From: Parvularia atlantis
Taxonomy: Eukaryota; Opisthokonta; Rotosphaerida
Direction: 5' to 3'
Length of the DNA: 46,033 nt
Assembly (NCBI GenBank): GCA_943704415.1
Contig: CALSCO010000263.1
Location: 1 to 46,033 of the forward strand
Positions 9,138 through 20,800 of the stretch are shown here, one piece after another. Within the stretch, counting starts at the first letter, position 1; every line of letters starts with the position of its first letter. Both the position numbers and the translations under genes were made by a program. Below the pieces are notes generated by a model. The model saw only the letters and a program-made list of their open reading frames with translations, was not told the origin of the DNA and did no database searches.

Positions 9138-10228
9138 TCACGGGAACGCGCCCGAACTGAAGATGGGGTGCGCGTCGACCAACGTGCGGCGCGCCCGCTC
9201 CTGCAGCAGGCTCGGGTGCGACGGCGCAAACAGCACGTCCGACGTCGGGCTGAGCGTGCGCGGCGACGGGGAGGCGGTGGCCGGGCAGCTGCCGTGCACC
9301 GGCGAGGTCGGCAGCCCGGGCGGGCTCGCGCGGCTGGCGTTGCTGCCGCTGCCGACTAGCGGGAAGGCGCGACTGCGAGTGCTCGACATGAGTGGGTGGG
9401 TGCGCATAGGCGCCACGCACATGTTGCCGAAGTCGACGAGCGAGGGCGTGGCGCCGCCCGCGGGCACGTCCCACGAAAACGGCTCGTGGGTGCCGGCGGC
9501 CACGGGCGGCCGCGCGAGGATCTGGACGGCGGCCGCAGGCGGCGGCGTGGACGAGGCGCTGCGCCGGCACCGTGCCTTGTTGCGGCCGGCGTGGGCGGGC
9601 GAGGCGAGCAGCTTGGACGCGCGCAGCAGCGTGGCGACTGCAGGGCGCGGGCAGATCAGCGCTCCTAGATCGGCGGCGAATGTCCGCCGCACCGCCGCCG
9701 CGATCGCTGCCGTCGAGCGCGGGCGGGCGGGCGGCCTTGGCGCCCTCGCGCCGCCGCCGATGCGGCCGCGCCCCGCTTGTCCCGTGCGCCGACCGCGCGC
9801 ACGGCAGCGCGTCCATCTTCCCGGCCCCGTCGTCGTCGTCGTCATCGTCGTCGTCGTCGCTGACTGTGAGAGGGGCGAAGCTGCCGCGGACGGGCGTGAG
9901 GCCACTCAAAGCCCAGCAACGGGGTGAGGAAAAGGCGGGCAGCGCACCCGAGCGGCAGCGTCGGCGTGAGCAGCCGCGGCGTTGCGTCGTCGTCGTCGTC
10001 GCTGCCCGGCCGCGGGGCGCGCGCGCGGGCGCGGGGCAGCAGCGGCGGCGCGTGGAGCGCAGCGCAGCCGATGAGCAGCTGGGCGGCCGTGAGGCGGCTG
10101 TTCTGGTTGTTGGTTGACGACGGCGCGGCCGAGGACGACGAGCCCGATGACGAGCTCGACGAGTGCGACGCCGTGGACGACGCCGAGAGTGACGAGGGCG
10201 AGCGCGGGTCGTAGTGCGTGAGCACCAT
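9138..10228 (-). CDS. Hypothetical low-complexity Ser/Asp-rich protein
   Basis: Starts at the ATG at 10228 (MVLTHYDPRSPSSLSAS) with a long serine run, then a short hydrophobic patch and an Asp cluster. A likely intron of about 65 nt around 9880-9950 leads to FAPLTVS followed by ten Asp residues. The frame then becomes basic (RRRREGAKAARP). A last segment with PFSWDVPAGGATPSLVDFG and many Ser/Pro ends in IFSSGAFP and a stop at 9138. I recognise no domain. The composition suggests a disordered regulatory or nuclear protein. Middle exon joins are uncertain. It is convergent with the glycosyltransferase gene, about 100 nt away. Confidence 0.5.
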
Positions 10229-10594
10229 TGGCCTATATCTCGCCGTCCTGACAACAAGTGGAAATTGTCCTGTTGTGCGCCGCGTTGTGCGCCGCGTTGC
10301 GCGCCGCGTAGGCAGGTGGGCTCAAAAGAAGGGGGGGGCGGGAAGCGGTGACGCACACGGCAACAGGAAAATTAGGGCAAATGTCGCCGCGGCAACGGCG
10401 ACCGGCGCGACCGTCGTCACCGGGTGAATCACCGGACGAAATCATTCGCGCGGCAACTATCACCGATGGAGCCCCCGCTCCCCAGATCAGACCGGGCGCC
10501 GTTGCCAGGCGCGATCGGGACGATCGGATCCGACATGTCTCGTGTTGGCCAGCGCTAGTGGTCAGTTGTGCGTCAAACGGCATCCAGCACCGCG
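10229..10594. other. Divergent intergenic region with 12-bp tandem repeat
   Basis: 366 nt between the starts of the minus-strand low-complexity gene and the acyl-CoA dehydrogenase gene, so it should hold both promoters. At 10272-10307 there are three tandem 12-bp units, GTTGTGCGCCGC twice and GTTGCGCGCCGC once. A GATATAG string lies just upstream of the minus-strand start. No RNA gene was seen. Confidence 0.5.
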
Positions 10595-12495
10595 ATGGCC
10601 GGCGTACTGACCACCGCGGACCTGTCGCCCAACGCGGCGCGCCTCTACGCGACGCTCAAGACGTTCTGCGAGGTGCCGCACGTCCTGCGCCTCCCGTGCA
10701 TGGCCGTGCTCACGATGTGCGTGCACAGACCGACTGCAAGGACGCCGAGGCCGTGTTCCTGCAGCAGCACGCGGCGCAGGCCGACCGCTGGCAGGTGCGG
10801 CGCGCGTCGTTCCCTCCGGGGGTGGTTGCCCGCGACTGACGGCGCGCCGGGGCCACGCAGACGCCGCGCGTGGTCGAGGACCTCAAGCGCAAGGCCAAGC
10901 AGCTCGGCCTGTGGAACCTGTTCCTGCCCAAGGGCTACAAGGAGAGCCCCGGTGCGCCGTCCGTCGAGCGTGTGAACGGCACTGACCTTCACCGCCAGGC
11001 CTCACAAACCTCGAGTACGCGCACATGGCCGAGGTCATGGGCAAGTACCCGCTCGCATCCGAGGCATGCAACTGCTCCGCGCCCGACACGGGCAACATGG
11101 AGGTGCGCCGTGCGCCTCGGACGCGACCGTCAGCAACAACGACGGCGCGCGCGCGCGTAGGTCATCGCCAAGTACGGCACAGACGAGCAGAAGGCCAGGT
11201 GGCTCGTGCCGCTCATGAGCGGCGAGATCCGCTCCGTGTTCTTCATGACCGAGCCCGCAGTGGCCTCGTCCGACGCGACCAACATCGAGTCGCGCATCTC
11301 CAAGGTGGTGCTTGCAGTTGATCGCGCAGCCTCTCACGTGCGTGTGCGCACGTGGCCAGGACGGCGACTACTACGTGATCAACGGCCGCAAGTGGTGGTC
11401 GTCGGGCGTGATGGACCACCGCTGCAAGATCGGTGCGCTCGCAGTCGCGCCCGCTCGCACGCTGCTCACCGCGCCCGCACAGGCATCTTCATGGGCAAGA
11501 CTGCGCCCGATAGCTCGGACGTGCACCGGCAGCAGTCAATGATCCTCGTGCCGCTCGGTGCGCCCGCGCTGGACCCCGCGCTTGCCAGGCGCTCATGATG
11601 GACGGGCAGACACCCCCGGCGTCAAGATCGTGCGCGCCCTCACCGTCTTCGGCTTTGACGACGCGCCGCACGGCCACGGCGAGGTCGAGTTTGTCAACGT
11701 GCGCGTGCACAAGTCCAACCTGCTGCTCGGCGAGGGCCGCGGCTTCGAGATTGCGCAGGGCCGCCTCGGTCCCGGTGCGCACGCACCGCGCAGCCTGACC
11801 GCAGCGGCTCACGCGTGCGTGCTCAGGCCGCATCCACCACTGCATGCGCTCGATCGGCGTGGGGGAGCGCGCCATCGAGGCCATGGTCGCGCGCGCCGTC
11901 TCGCGCAAGGGTGCGCCGCCGCCGGCACCGTGTCTCCTTCGACGCGTGACTGACCTGCGCGCGCTGCCAGCCTTCGGCCGCCTGCTGATCGAGCAGGGCA
12001 CGGTGCAGCGCGACCTTGCCGACTCGCGCATCGAGCTCGACGCCGCACGCCTGCTCGTGCTCCACGCTGCAGACATGATCGACCGCCAGGGCGCCAAGGC
12101 CGCGCGCGCCGAGATCAGCATGATCAAGGTGCCTCGTCTGTGCGTCGCGGCGCACGGCTGACACGCGTGCCGCGCCAGGTGCTCGTGCCCAACGTCGTGC
12201 TCAAGGTGCTCGACCGGGCGATCCAGGTGCACGGGGGCGCGGGCGTGTCGCAGGACTTTTTCCTGGCGCGGGCGTGGTCCGGGTGCGTTGCGTGCGCACA
12301 CGCGGTGCTGTGTACGTACCGCCCACTGACAAGTGCTGCGCGACGGGCAGCATGCGCACGCTGCGCCTTGCCGACGGCCCGGACGAGGTGCATGCGCGCC
12401 TCGTGGCGATGATGGAGGTGCGCAAGCAGCTCAAGAAGGCCGGCGTCGAGCTGCCGCGCGCCGACGACGCGCGCAAGACCTTCGCGCGCCTGTGA
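10595..12495 (+). CDS. Acyl-CoA dehydrogenase, ACAD10/11-like
   Basis: FAD enzyme that introduces the alpha-beta double bond in acyl-CoA. Start at ATG 10595 ([19 protein letters not shown]). About eleven short introns are visible. Exons in order give [125 protein letters not shown], and [17 protein letters not shown], then [11 protein letters not shown]. This order and wording match the dehydrogenase part of ACAD10/11 and fungal/bacterial relatives. The kinase-like N-terminal domain of animal ACAD10/11 is absent. The last three residues are ARL, a permitted form of the type-1 peroxisomal signal. The next gene begins 84 nt after the stop on the same strand. Confidence 0.92.
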
Positions 12496-12579
12496 AGGGT
12501 GGATGGATCGTTGTCAGGTCGCGTGGTGGCGCTGGTGAAGCGGAGCCACGTGCATTTTTGCTTTGTCGCCACCCACACG

Positions 12580-13142
12580 ATGCGCGGCGGACCGGGCGCA
12601 GGTGCGCGGCGCACGCGCGTCACCCGGTGCGCACCCACACCGCCCGCGGACCTCGTCCGCGCAGGTCGCGACGTGCTCGTGGGCGCGCCCTTCTGGGGCG
12701 AGATCACGGCGACGATCGACTGGTGTGCCGCGTGCGCGCGCCCGCGTGGCGGTTGCGCACTGACGCCGCGCGCCGTCGCCGCAGGTGCGAGCAGAACTAC
12801 GTGCGTCGCGGGCTGGGGCCGTGCGCACGCACGACGTGGCTGACGGGAGGGAGGGGAGGGGATCCCGCGCAGGTCTTCGAGTACGTCGCGGAGCTGTACA
12901 ACACGCTGACCAACGCGTCGATGGCGCTGCTGGCGCTGTACGGGCTGTACCAGATGCGCCAGGTGCCGCTGCTCGCCGTGTCGCGCGCGTCGTGGACGTC
13001 GTCGTGCTGACGGACGTGCGGCGCGAAAGATCCCCGGCGGCATCGAGAAGCGCTACCTGCTTAGCTGGCTCGGCGTGCTCCTCGTCGCCCTCGGCTCGAC
13101 CGCGTTCCACGGCACGCTGCGCTACGACATGCAGGCGCGTGC

Positions 13143-13177
<35 letters not shown>

Positions 13178-14065
13178 CCCTCGCCGCGATCCGCCTCGTT
13201 GGACTGACGTGCACACGTCGCAGCTGCTCGACGAGCTGCCGATGCTCTACTCGGCCGCGAGCGTCATCTACTGGTGCGTCTTGCGTGTGCGGCTCGCCAT
13301 CGCGCGCGCTCAGCGGTGCCTCCGCAGCCTGTACGAGGACGAGCCGAAGGACAAGCACAAGAGCTGGCTGCCGCTGTTCCTCACGGCGCTTTGCGGGGTG
13401 CGTGCGCGCTGCTCCGCCCGCTATCGGCCGATGCTGAGCAAGCGCGCAGGGCGTGACGTACGTCTACCTGTTCGTGTTCAAGAACCCGATGCTGCACGAG
13501 ATCGTGTACGGCATCATGGTCGTCGTGCTCACGAGCAAGTGCTTCCTGCTGGCGCGGCAGCACGGCAACGTGCGTCCTTGTGCTCGTGCCGCTCGCCGTG
13601 GCTGAACGGTGCGTGCCGCGAGCAGAAGGACCCGATCTTCCTGCGCATATTCTTCCTCTCGTCGGGCATGTTCGTCGTCGCCTGGATCCTCTGGAACATC
13701 GACAACCAGGTGCGCGGTCACATGGGCTTGGCGCTGGCGCGCACTGATGCGCGCCGCTAGTTCTGCACAGAGCTCCGCGAGCTGCGCGTTCAGGTCGGCC
13801 CGCTGTGGGCACCGCTGCTTGAGCTGCATGGGTGCGCGCGTGTGCACCTCAGCAGGCGTGGAACAAGCGTGCTAACACGTGCGGGCGTAGCTGGTGGCAC
13901 CTGGGCACGGGCTACTCGTCGTACATCCTCGTCCTGTTCTCGGTCATCATGCGCCAGCGCATCCTCGGCCGCGACGCCACGTTTGGCTTCAGCTTCGGCG
14001 GCATCATCCCCTACATCGTGCTGAACGACGGCAGCATCGGCCGCACCAGCCGCAAAGCGTACTGA
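12580..14065 (+). CDS. ACER: Alkaline ceramidase
   Basis: Membrane hydrolase of the ER/Golgi that splits ceramide into sphingosine and fatty acid. A first exon starting at 12580 (MRGGPGAG) is spliced in phase to RDVLVGAPFWGEITATIDWC. The next exons give EQNYV and VFEYVAELYNTLTNASMALL, the ceramidase N-terminus. Conserved blocks follow: GSTAFHGTLRYDMQ, LLDELPMLYSAASVIYW, KNPMLHEIVYGIMV, FVVAWILWNIDNQ, FCTELRE, and WWHLGTGYSSYILVLF. The Ser, Asp and His residues that bind the catalytic zinc in this superfamily are all present. About seven hydrophobic segments are visible. The gene ends at a TGA at 14063-14065 after a short tail. Intron 13135-13223 appears to use a GC donor. The gene is convergent with the sirtuin, only about 70 nt away. 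Confidence 0.93.
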
Positions 14066-14132
14066 GTGCGCACACACCCTCCTCGTGTACAGCTCCCGTC
14101 GCTCATTTGGGCATCCAAGTGAAAGAGTGCCA

Positions 14133-16035
14133 TCACTCGTCGACGTGCTCCTCCGGCCCATGCACGTCACCGTCGCTCTCCTCGCTCTCCTTCCCGTCCT
14201 CGTCCTCCTGTTCGCTCTCGTCGTCGTTGCCGAGCACCGCGCCCTCGAACAGGTACCGGTTCGGCGGCACAAAGGTGAACGGCTCTTCCTCAGCTTCGCT
14301 GCTCGCCGTCGCCTCTTTGCCCGACCAGGCTGTGTCTGCCGGCGGCGGCAGCACCCTCGCCTCGCACGGCTGCCGTGCGGGCTGCAGCGGCGATCCGATC
14401 AGCCGCTCGAGCTTGTCCTGCCACCCGAGACGCTAGTGCACGCACGCATGGACGCTCAGCAATTGCACCAGCAAAAGCGCGCAGACGCACGCGGCACAGC
14501 TCGCCGATGACCACGTCGCAGTCGCCGAGCAGCTCGACGTCAAACTGCATGTGCCGGATGGGCTCGCGGTTGATCAGCACCTGCGGCACGTCCGGCGAAA
14601 GGTAGCCTGGACCGCGGGCTGCCTGTGAGCGGCCGCGGCACATCGAGCGAGCACGCGCACCCATGATACCCGCGACGGGCTCGACCTTGAGCGACGAGCC
14701 GATGACAACGAGCAGGTCGACCTGGTCGCGGTCCTCCATCAGCAGGCGCTCAAAGTCGTCCGACTGCGCGCGTGTGAGCTGGGTGCGGACAGGCCGTGCA
14801 CGCACGCGCACTAGCTTCTGGCCGAAGAAGACGATGTCCGGCTTGAGCACGTACGGCGGCTTGCGCTCGGCGTCATCGTCCTCGTCATCCTCGCCGTCCT
14901 CGTCACCCGCTTTGCGCTTCCGCCGCACGTACGCCTCACGCACTTGCTGCTCGCGCGCCGTGCACAGCGGGCAGTACGGCACGCGCTGCGCCATCACGTC
15001 GGCGCGGATGGCCTCGCCGTCGACCTTGTGCTGGCAGCGCATGCACGTCGCGGTGCTGAACGAGCCTGCGTCGCGCTGTCAGGACAGCGGAAAGCGACGA
15101 GAGCGCACGTCACCGTGGCACTGGAACACGCGGGTCACACCGGCCACGTTCTCGAGCGTGTCGATGTTCTGCGTGTAGTTGCGCAGCAGCTGCCCGCGCT
15201 CCTCAAGCAGGCGGATGAAGTAGTGGCTGGGCGACGGGCGGAAGTTGCCCGGGAACAGCTCCTTGGCGAACGAGAAGAAGGGCTCGGGCTTGTCCCTGCG
15301 GTGCGTGCGTCAGCGCGACGAATGTGGTGATGGCGGCGCACAGAAAGTAGACGATGTCAAACATGTCCTCAGGCTGCTCCATGCGATACTCGTCACGCAG
15401 CCGCCGGTAGATGCCGTTGCGCGAGCGGAAGTCAGGAATGCCGCAGCTGTGGTGGCGCGCGCGCATCAGTGAGTCGTGCTCGTCGGCAGCGTCGGCAGCG
15501 ACGGCAGCGCACCTCACCGACACGCCCGCGCCCGTCAAGACCATGATGCGGCGGCTCCTGCGCGCGGTCAGCACCTAGGCGGCTGTGCACACGGCCAACG
15601 CACCGCCGCAGCAGGTCGAGCACGTCGTCGAGCGTGTTGACGTGTGCGAGCTTGGATCGGACGCGCAGGTACGACACGGCGACGCGGTGAAAGTGCACCA
15701 GCAGCCTCTGCGCACGGCGCCGTCAGCACGCAGACAGCAGCATCGGGCACTAGAGAACGCACGTCCGGCAGCGCGAGACCCGCCAGCTCCGCCTGCGGCA
15801 CGCCGAGCACGAGCGCGATCAGCCGGTCGACGGCCATCGGCGGCTCGCGCAGCAGCAGCTCGGCCATCCACCGCCGCCGCCCGACCTCGCTCAGCCGCAT
15901 CTGGTGCGCCGCAATCTCCTCGTCCGTGAGCAGCTCGCTCGCTCCGCCCCGCGCCGCCGTCGCGCCCAGCACCAGCGCGCGCAGCCGCGCCTCGGCCGTG
16001 TCCAGAACAACGGTGACAGAGCCAGCGGCCGTCAT
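14133..16035 (-). CDS. Sirtuin, SIRT1/Sir2-type NAD-dependent protein deacetylase
   Basis: Removes acetyl groups from lysines using NAD, expected in the nucleus. Start at ATG 16035 (MTAAGSVTVVLDTAEARL), with about eight introns. After an N-terminal helical region, NTLDDVLDLLRRC matches the segment just before the SIRT1 core. The core is complete: IMVLTGAGVSV, CGIPDFRSRNGIYRRL, PEDMFDIVYFL, FFSFAKELFPGNFRPS, and RNYTQNIDTLENVAGV. After the catalytic His (FQCHG), zinc ligands appear in two pairs (CMRC and CPLC). LKPDIVFFGQKL, VIGSSLKVEPVAGI and QVLINREPI follow. A highly acidic tail (ESEQEDEDGKESEESDGD) ends at 14133. SIRT1 and yeast Hst/Sir2 share this class-I pattern. Its start codon is 20 nt from that of the divergent GT92 gene. 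Confidence 0.93.
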
Positions 16036-16055
16036 CGTTTCGAGGCTCGAACAGG
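16036..16055. promoter_or_regulatory. 20-nt divergent interval with palindrome TTCGAG-g-CTCGAA
   Basis: Only 20 nt separate the ATG of the sirtuin (minus, 16035) from the ATG of the GT92 gene (plus, 16056). The middle is a perfect dyad, TTCGAGGCTCGAA (6-bp arms, 1-nt centre). The transcripts must either start inside each other's genes or have almost no leaders. Confidence 0.55.
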
Positions 16056-17811
16056 ATGCGCCGCATGGCCGTGGCCGTCGTCGCGATCGCCGCGCTCGTC
16101 GTGCTGCTGCGCGCGGCGACGGCGGCGCCCGTCGACGTGGACGACGGTGGCCGCGGGACGATTGCGAGACGGTGGCCGATCGCGTGCGTCACGGGCGTGC
16201 GCGCGCCGCGGCTGGCGGACGAGCCGCACGTGGCCGTGTACGAGAACGAGTGGGCGGCGCGGCCGTGGGACGAGTGCCACCACCGCCTCGTGCGCATGCC
16301 CGGTGGCGGGCTCGACAAGACAGACGCGCACGTCGACGTGGCGCACGAGTGGCTGCTGCTGCAGGGCGCCATCCGCTCCGAGTCGCCCTCGGCCCAGGCG
16401 CGCACGCTCGTCCCGTTCTGGTGCGTGTTTGACACGGGCGAGACGACCTCGTCCACGCCGCGCGAGGCGATCGACCACCGCGACCACAAGCACTCGTCCG
16501 TGCGCACCTGCCCCGTGCCGCGGCGCGCACAGCGCGTGCTCGACGACCTGCAGCCGGTGCACGTGCGCGTCGGTGCGCGACGAGCCGATCATGTGCGCTG
16601 CCTCGCCGTAGTCTCACGCGTGGCGCACGCGGCAGTCGCGCCCTTCTCGCGCATCCCCGAGGACGTACCGGGGGCACGGCTCAACGTGGGCGCCGAGCCC
16701 GAGGCTGGCTGGATACGCATCTGCCCGCACACGCACCGCTGTTCGCCCGAGCGCCGCGCCGAGCTGCGCCTGCCGCACAACCTGCCCGTGTTCTTCTTGC
16801 CGCGCGAGCCGCTACCCGCGCGCCTCTTTGGTGACGGCCGAGTGCCGGCGACGATGCGCCCGCGGCTGCGACGCCGCGAGCTGGCCGCGATGACGCCCGC
16901 CCAGCTGCAGGGCCTCGGGCGCCCGTACGTGTACAAGCTCGTCGGCTGCACAATGACCGAGTCGACCGCCGCCCTCACCGACTGGATCGAGTACCACCAC
17001 CTCGTCGGCTTCGACCGCCTCGTCGTGTATGACCACCACCGGGGCCAGCCGGGCAGCACGCCGCCACTGCTGGACGCGCTGCGGCCGCAGATCGAGCGCG
17101 GCTACGTCGAGCACGCACCTTGGCGCTACTTTGGCCCGAACGACGGTGAGCCGTTCGCGGCTGACGACTGGATTCTGCAGCAGGTGCGCAATCCCGCGCA
17201 GCACCGTGCGCTTTGTCGAACACCTGGCGCAGGTGCTTTCCAACAACCACTGCATTGTGCGCTACGCGGGGCTGGCCAAGTGGATTGGCATGTTTGACCG
17301 CGACGAGTACATGCACGCGCGTGGCAACTACAGCTCCGTGCCCGAGGTGCTGGACGACGTCGAGCACACGCAGCCGCCCCATTTCGTTGCGGCGCACGCC
17401 TACTCCTGGTGCGCGCACACAGCCATGCTGCGCGCACGCGGGCTCACTCCAGCGGCAGGTTCTTCCGCGAGAAGGAGGGGTCGCGCGCGCGGCTGTTCAA
17501 TGGTGCGCTGGCCGGCGCCGCGTTCGCTGAAGCTGACCGACGCCTCAGCCCGCAACACCCTCGCCGACACGCAGCCCTTCCGCGATGGGCGGCAGAAGAC
17601 GTTCCTCCTCGCCGACCGCGCGCTGTACCATGCCGTGCACCAGCTCACGCAGCCGCACGTCACATGCTCGGCATCGCTCGACGGCTTCACCGTCATGCGC
17701 ATGGCGCACATGAAGCCGGGCTGGAGCGACTCGACATGGAAGCCGGACCTGACCTTCACGTATTACGAGCCCGAGCTGCTGCGGCGCCTCGCACGGCTGA
17801 AAACGCAATGA
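16056..17811 (+). CDS. Glycosyltransferase family 92 (DUF23) protein
   Basis: Likely galactosyl/glycosyl transferase in the secretory pathway. Start at ATG 16056 (MRRMAVAVVAIAALVVLL), which supplies a signal peptide or anchor of about 20 hydrophobic residues. A spacer rich in Cys/His and charged residues follows. The GT92 catalytic region is YVYKLVGCTMTESTAALTDW, then IEYHHLVGFDRLVVYDH, and after one intron NNHCIVRYAGLAKWIGMFD-RDEYM. The D-x-D-E-y string is the metal/nucleotide-sugar site of the family. Then HFVAAHAYSWC, a shorter spliced region (17430-17590) with uncertain joins, and TCSASLDGFTVMRMAHMKPG. It ends LRRLARLKTQ with stop at 17809-17811. GT92 proteins add galactose to N-glycan or other acceptors in animals and plants; the acceptor here is unknown. 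Confidence 0.82.
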
Positions 17812-17858
17812 CGGCCGCCCCATTGTATTCATTGACTTGCGCAGCACAGAACAGCGGC

Positions 17859-20800
17859 TCACGGCAGCGCCTCGAGCAGCGCGTTGACATTCCTGCGCGC
17901 ACGCGCGTCTCAGACGAGCGCGCATGATGCATGTCATGACGCACCACACGTTCGACTGGGGCGCCGCAGCATCCGCGCCCTGGTAGCGCTGCACACACGA
18001 CGCGAGCACGGCGATGTCCGCCGACAGGCCCTCCTGCGCGCGGCCCAGGTCAGTGTGCAGCTGCAACGGGCGAGCCGGAAAAGCCGGCCACCTTGCGCGG
18101 CCGCTGCACCACTGTGTGCAGAACGCGCTCGAGGGAGCGGTGCTCGTCAGTAAGGAACGGCAGCGCCTGCGCGGTCTCGTGATCAGCGCGAACGACAGCA
18201 CAGGGCTGTACGTGTACCCGAAGCAGCGAGCGCCAGCGCGCGAGGTCGGCGTTCGGCGCGGCGACAACGTGGCGGATGAGCAGCTCGGTCTCGCGGTCCC
18301 ACTGGCCAGCGTTGAGAAGGCTCAGCAGAAACTCTGTGCGCAGCATGAGCGCATGGGATCGCTCAGACGCGGACGCACCGCTGATTGTCTGCTCGTAGCC
18401 GTCGCCGAAGACCGCCAGCAGCTCAGCGCATGCCGTGCGCAGCACGTGGTCGTCAGCCGCGTCGCTCGTGTCCTCGTGCGACCACGCCAGCAGCGCTGCC
18501 TTGCTTTTGGAGAAGCGTCCGGAGCGCGGTGCCGCACCAAGTAGCTCGGCGACGCCGGGCACGCTCGGACGTCGCAGCAGCGCAGCCAGGCCGTACAGCC
18601 ACAGGAAGCTGCGGCGCGCAGACCGTGAGCGTCAGCACCATCGCGCACATGCCAGCGACAGACGCACAGTTCTGCCGTCTCGCTCGGATCCACGAGTGCG
18701 CCGGGCAGCACGGCCCACGCGCGCAGCAAGAGCTCGACCGCGTGCAGACCGAGCCGCTCATGGTGCACAAAGAGCGCCTGGACGAGCAGCGGCTGCAGGC
18801 CGCCAAAGACTTCGCGCTGCAGCTGCGCCCACGGCTCCGCGGCCTTTGCGGGAAGCGTCTGGCCTGCACGACGCGCGGGGCCTTAGACGCGACGCCTCGC
18901 ACACGCACGGTTGGCGCACCGGCGTCGGCGAGGCGCCGCACATACGCCGCACAGTTGGCCAGCGCCTGCGCGTGGATGGTCGGGTGCGTCTCGACGGCTG
19001 TGTTGAGGTACGCCAGCGACGCGAGCAGCAGCGTCGGCTGTGCGACCACGTCCGTCGCACGGTCGGCAATCAGCAGCTGCGAGGCACACAGGTGAGCGCT
19101 CGGCAGGCGAGGCGCACAAGCACTCACCGCAAACGACTGCAGAATGCCGAGCGTCTTGACCTGCGACTCGCTCTGCAGCAGCGTCAGTGCGGCCTCGCGC
19201 AGGTGGTTCTGCAGCGCGTGTGAGTCGACAGTTCGAGAACGGCCGGCAACAGCACCTTGAGCGGGGCGACGTCGCGCGTCGTGACAGGCGAGAGGATCAG
19301 GCAGTGCGCGTGCAGCAGCGCCGCGCGGCTCGTCAGCTCAGAGGGCTGCAAAGTGGTCAACGAAAGCGCCACAGCACGGCTGCCTGCAGCACGCACAAGC
19401 GACGGCGACGCTGCCCAAAATAGCGTCTCGCGAGCCAGGCCGTCCAGCAGCCCGGCCCAGCCAAACGTCTCCTGCAGGCGCGGGAGTAGCTCGGCGACCG
19501 ATAGCGTCAGCTGGCTTTGGCCCGGTTTCTTGACATCGTCGTCGTCGGTCGACCTAGGCAGCTTGCGGTTAGACGGTCGACGTCGTCGTCGGCGACGCGC
19601 GCCACGCACCACAACAACCGGTGCGGCCAGGCGGGATCGAGCAGTGACGCCACAAAAGACGCGGTGCTGTGCGCTGCTGCAGTCGCGCCGTCGACGGCCG
19701 CGCCCGCGGTTGCGACGTGGATCGCGCCACGCACGAGCGACAGCAGGCAGAACGACGCGATGCTCGGCCTGTCCACCGGCAGGCAGACGTCAGCACGGCC
19801 CGCTGGTCATCACGACTGCATGTGCGCACACACCCGTATGGGTCCGGCAGGTGCAGCAGCACGTGCGAGACGACCGTCGGCAGGTGGCGCACAAGCGGTT
19901 TGATGTCGGTCACGCCCAGCTCGCCGACCAGCTGACGAAGCGCGATCAGCGAGTGGCGTGCAGCGACAGACAGCCATATAGCGCGCGCACGAGCATGCAG
20001 ATGGCCGAGCGGTGGCCGTAGTCGCATGCAGCGTGCAGCGCGGACGCAAACACGTCCGGCTCGGCCTGCGGCAGATGCGCGCATCATCAACTGCCGCAGT
20101 CGATGCTTGCCGTATGCACCGCAAACATCTTGCCGGCGACCTCGATCGCCGCGTCTGTCTCGTTCACTCGCACTCCGCCACCGCGCGACGTCTGTGACGA
20201 CGTGGACGGACCCGAGCCGATGGACGACGTCGACGCCGTGGACTGCGGGCACGTGCAGATCAGCGGCAGACGTCACACCGAGCGGGCTGAGTACGTACGG
20301 CCTTGCGCATGCGACCGACGCTTGGTGCGAGCGGCGCCCACGTCACAGCGACGTTTTGTCCGTACGTGGCGGCCTGACGCGCGGCCGTCAGTGGGCGAGC
20401 CAGCAGCATGCAATAATTGCGACGAGACGCACGCGCAGCTGGCTGAGTAGCGATGTGAGGGCCGTCTGCGGGTGCTGCGCGTACACCTCGGCCAGGAACG
20501 ACACGCTCAGCGGCAGCGGCGCCTTGTGCGCGAGCGCATTGAGCGCGGCCGTGGACGCGTGTGCTGCGCGCGCTGATTGTCAGTGTCACGTCTGGCGCAG
20601 CCGCGAGCAGTCACCGCCGCTCATGCCGCTCATTGTTGAGCGCTCGTCCGCGTGCAAGAACGTCCTTGCGCCGCATTCAGCAACCCGGCCGGGCAGCCAC
20701 CCCCCATGCACGCGTGCGCACTCGTTCAGCGTCGTCGACGACGTGCTCATGGCCACGACCCAGACAAACACTGACGACAGGATGCGCGCGTTGCGCGTGC

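Noticed and set aside
8650-10356. A 568-codon open frame on the minus strand
   Set aside because: It runs antisense through the end of the glycosyltransferase and changes composition repeatedly. Only short parts of it (the Asp-rich piece near 9800) fit a real exon.
20060-20100. TGATGATG on the minus strand as a second box C
   Set aside because: No box D at a suitable distance and no guide match to rRNA that I could recognise; the context is a short intron of the solenoid gene.
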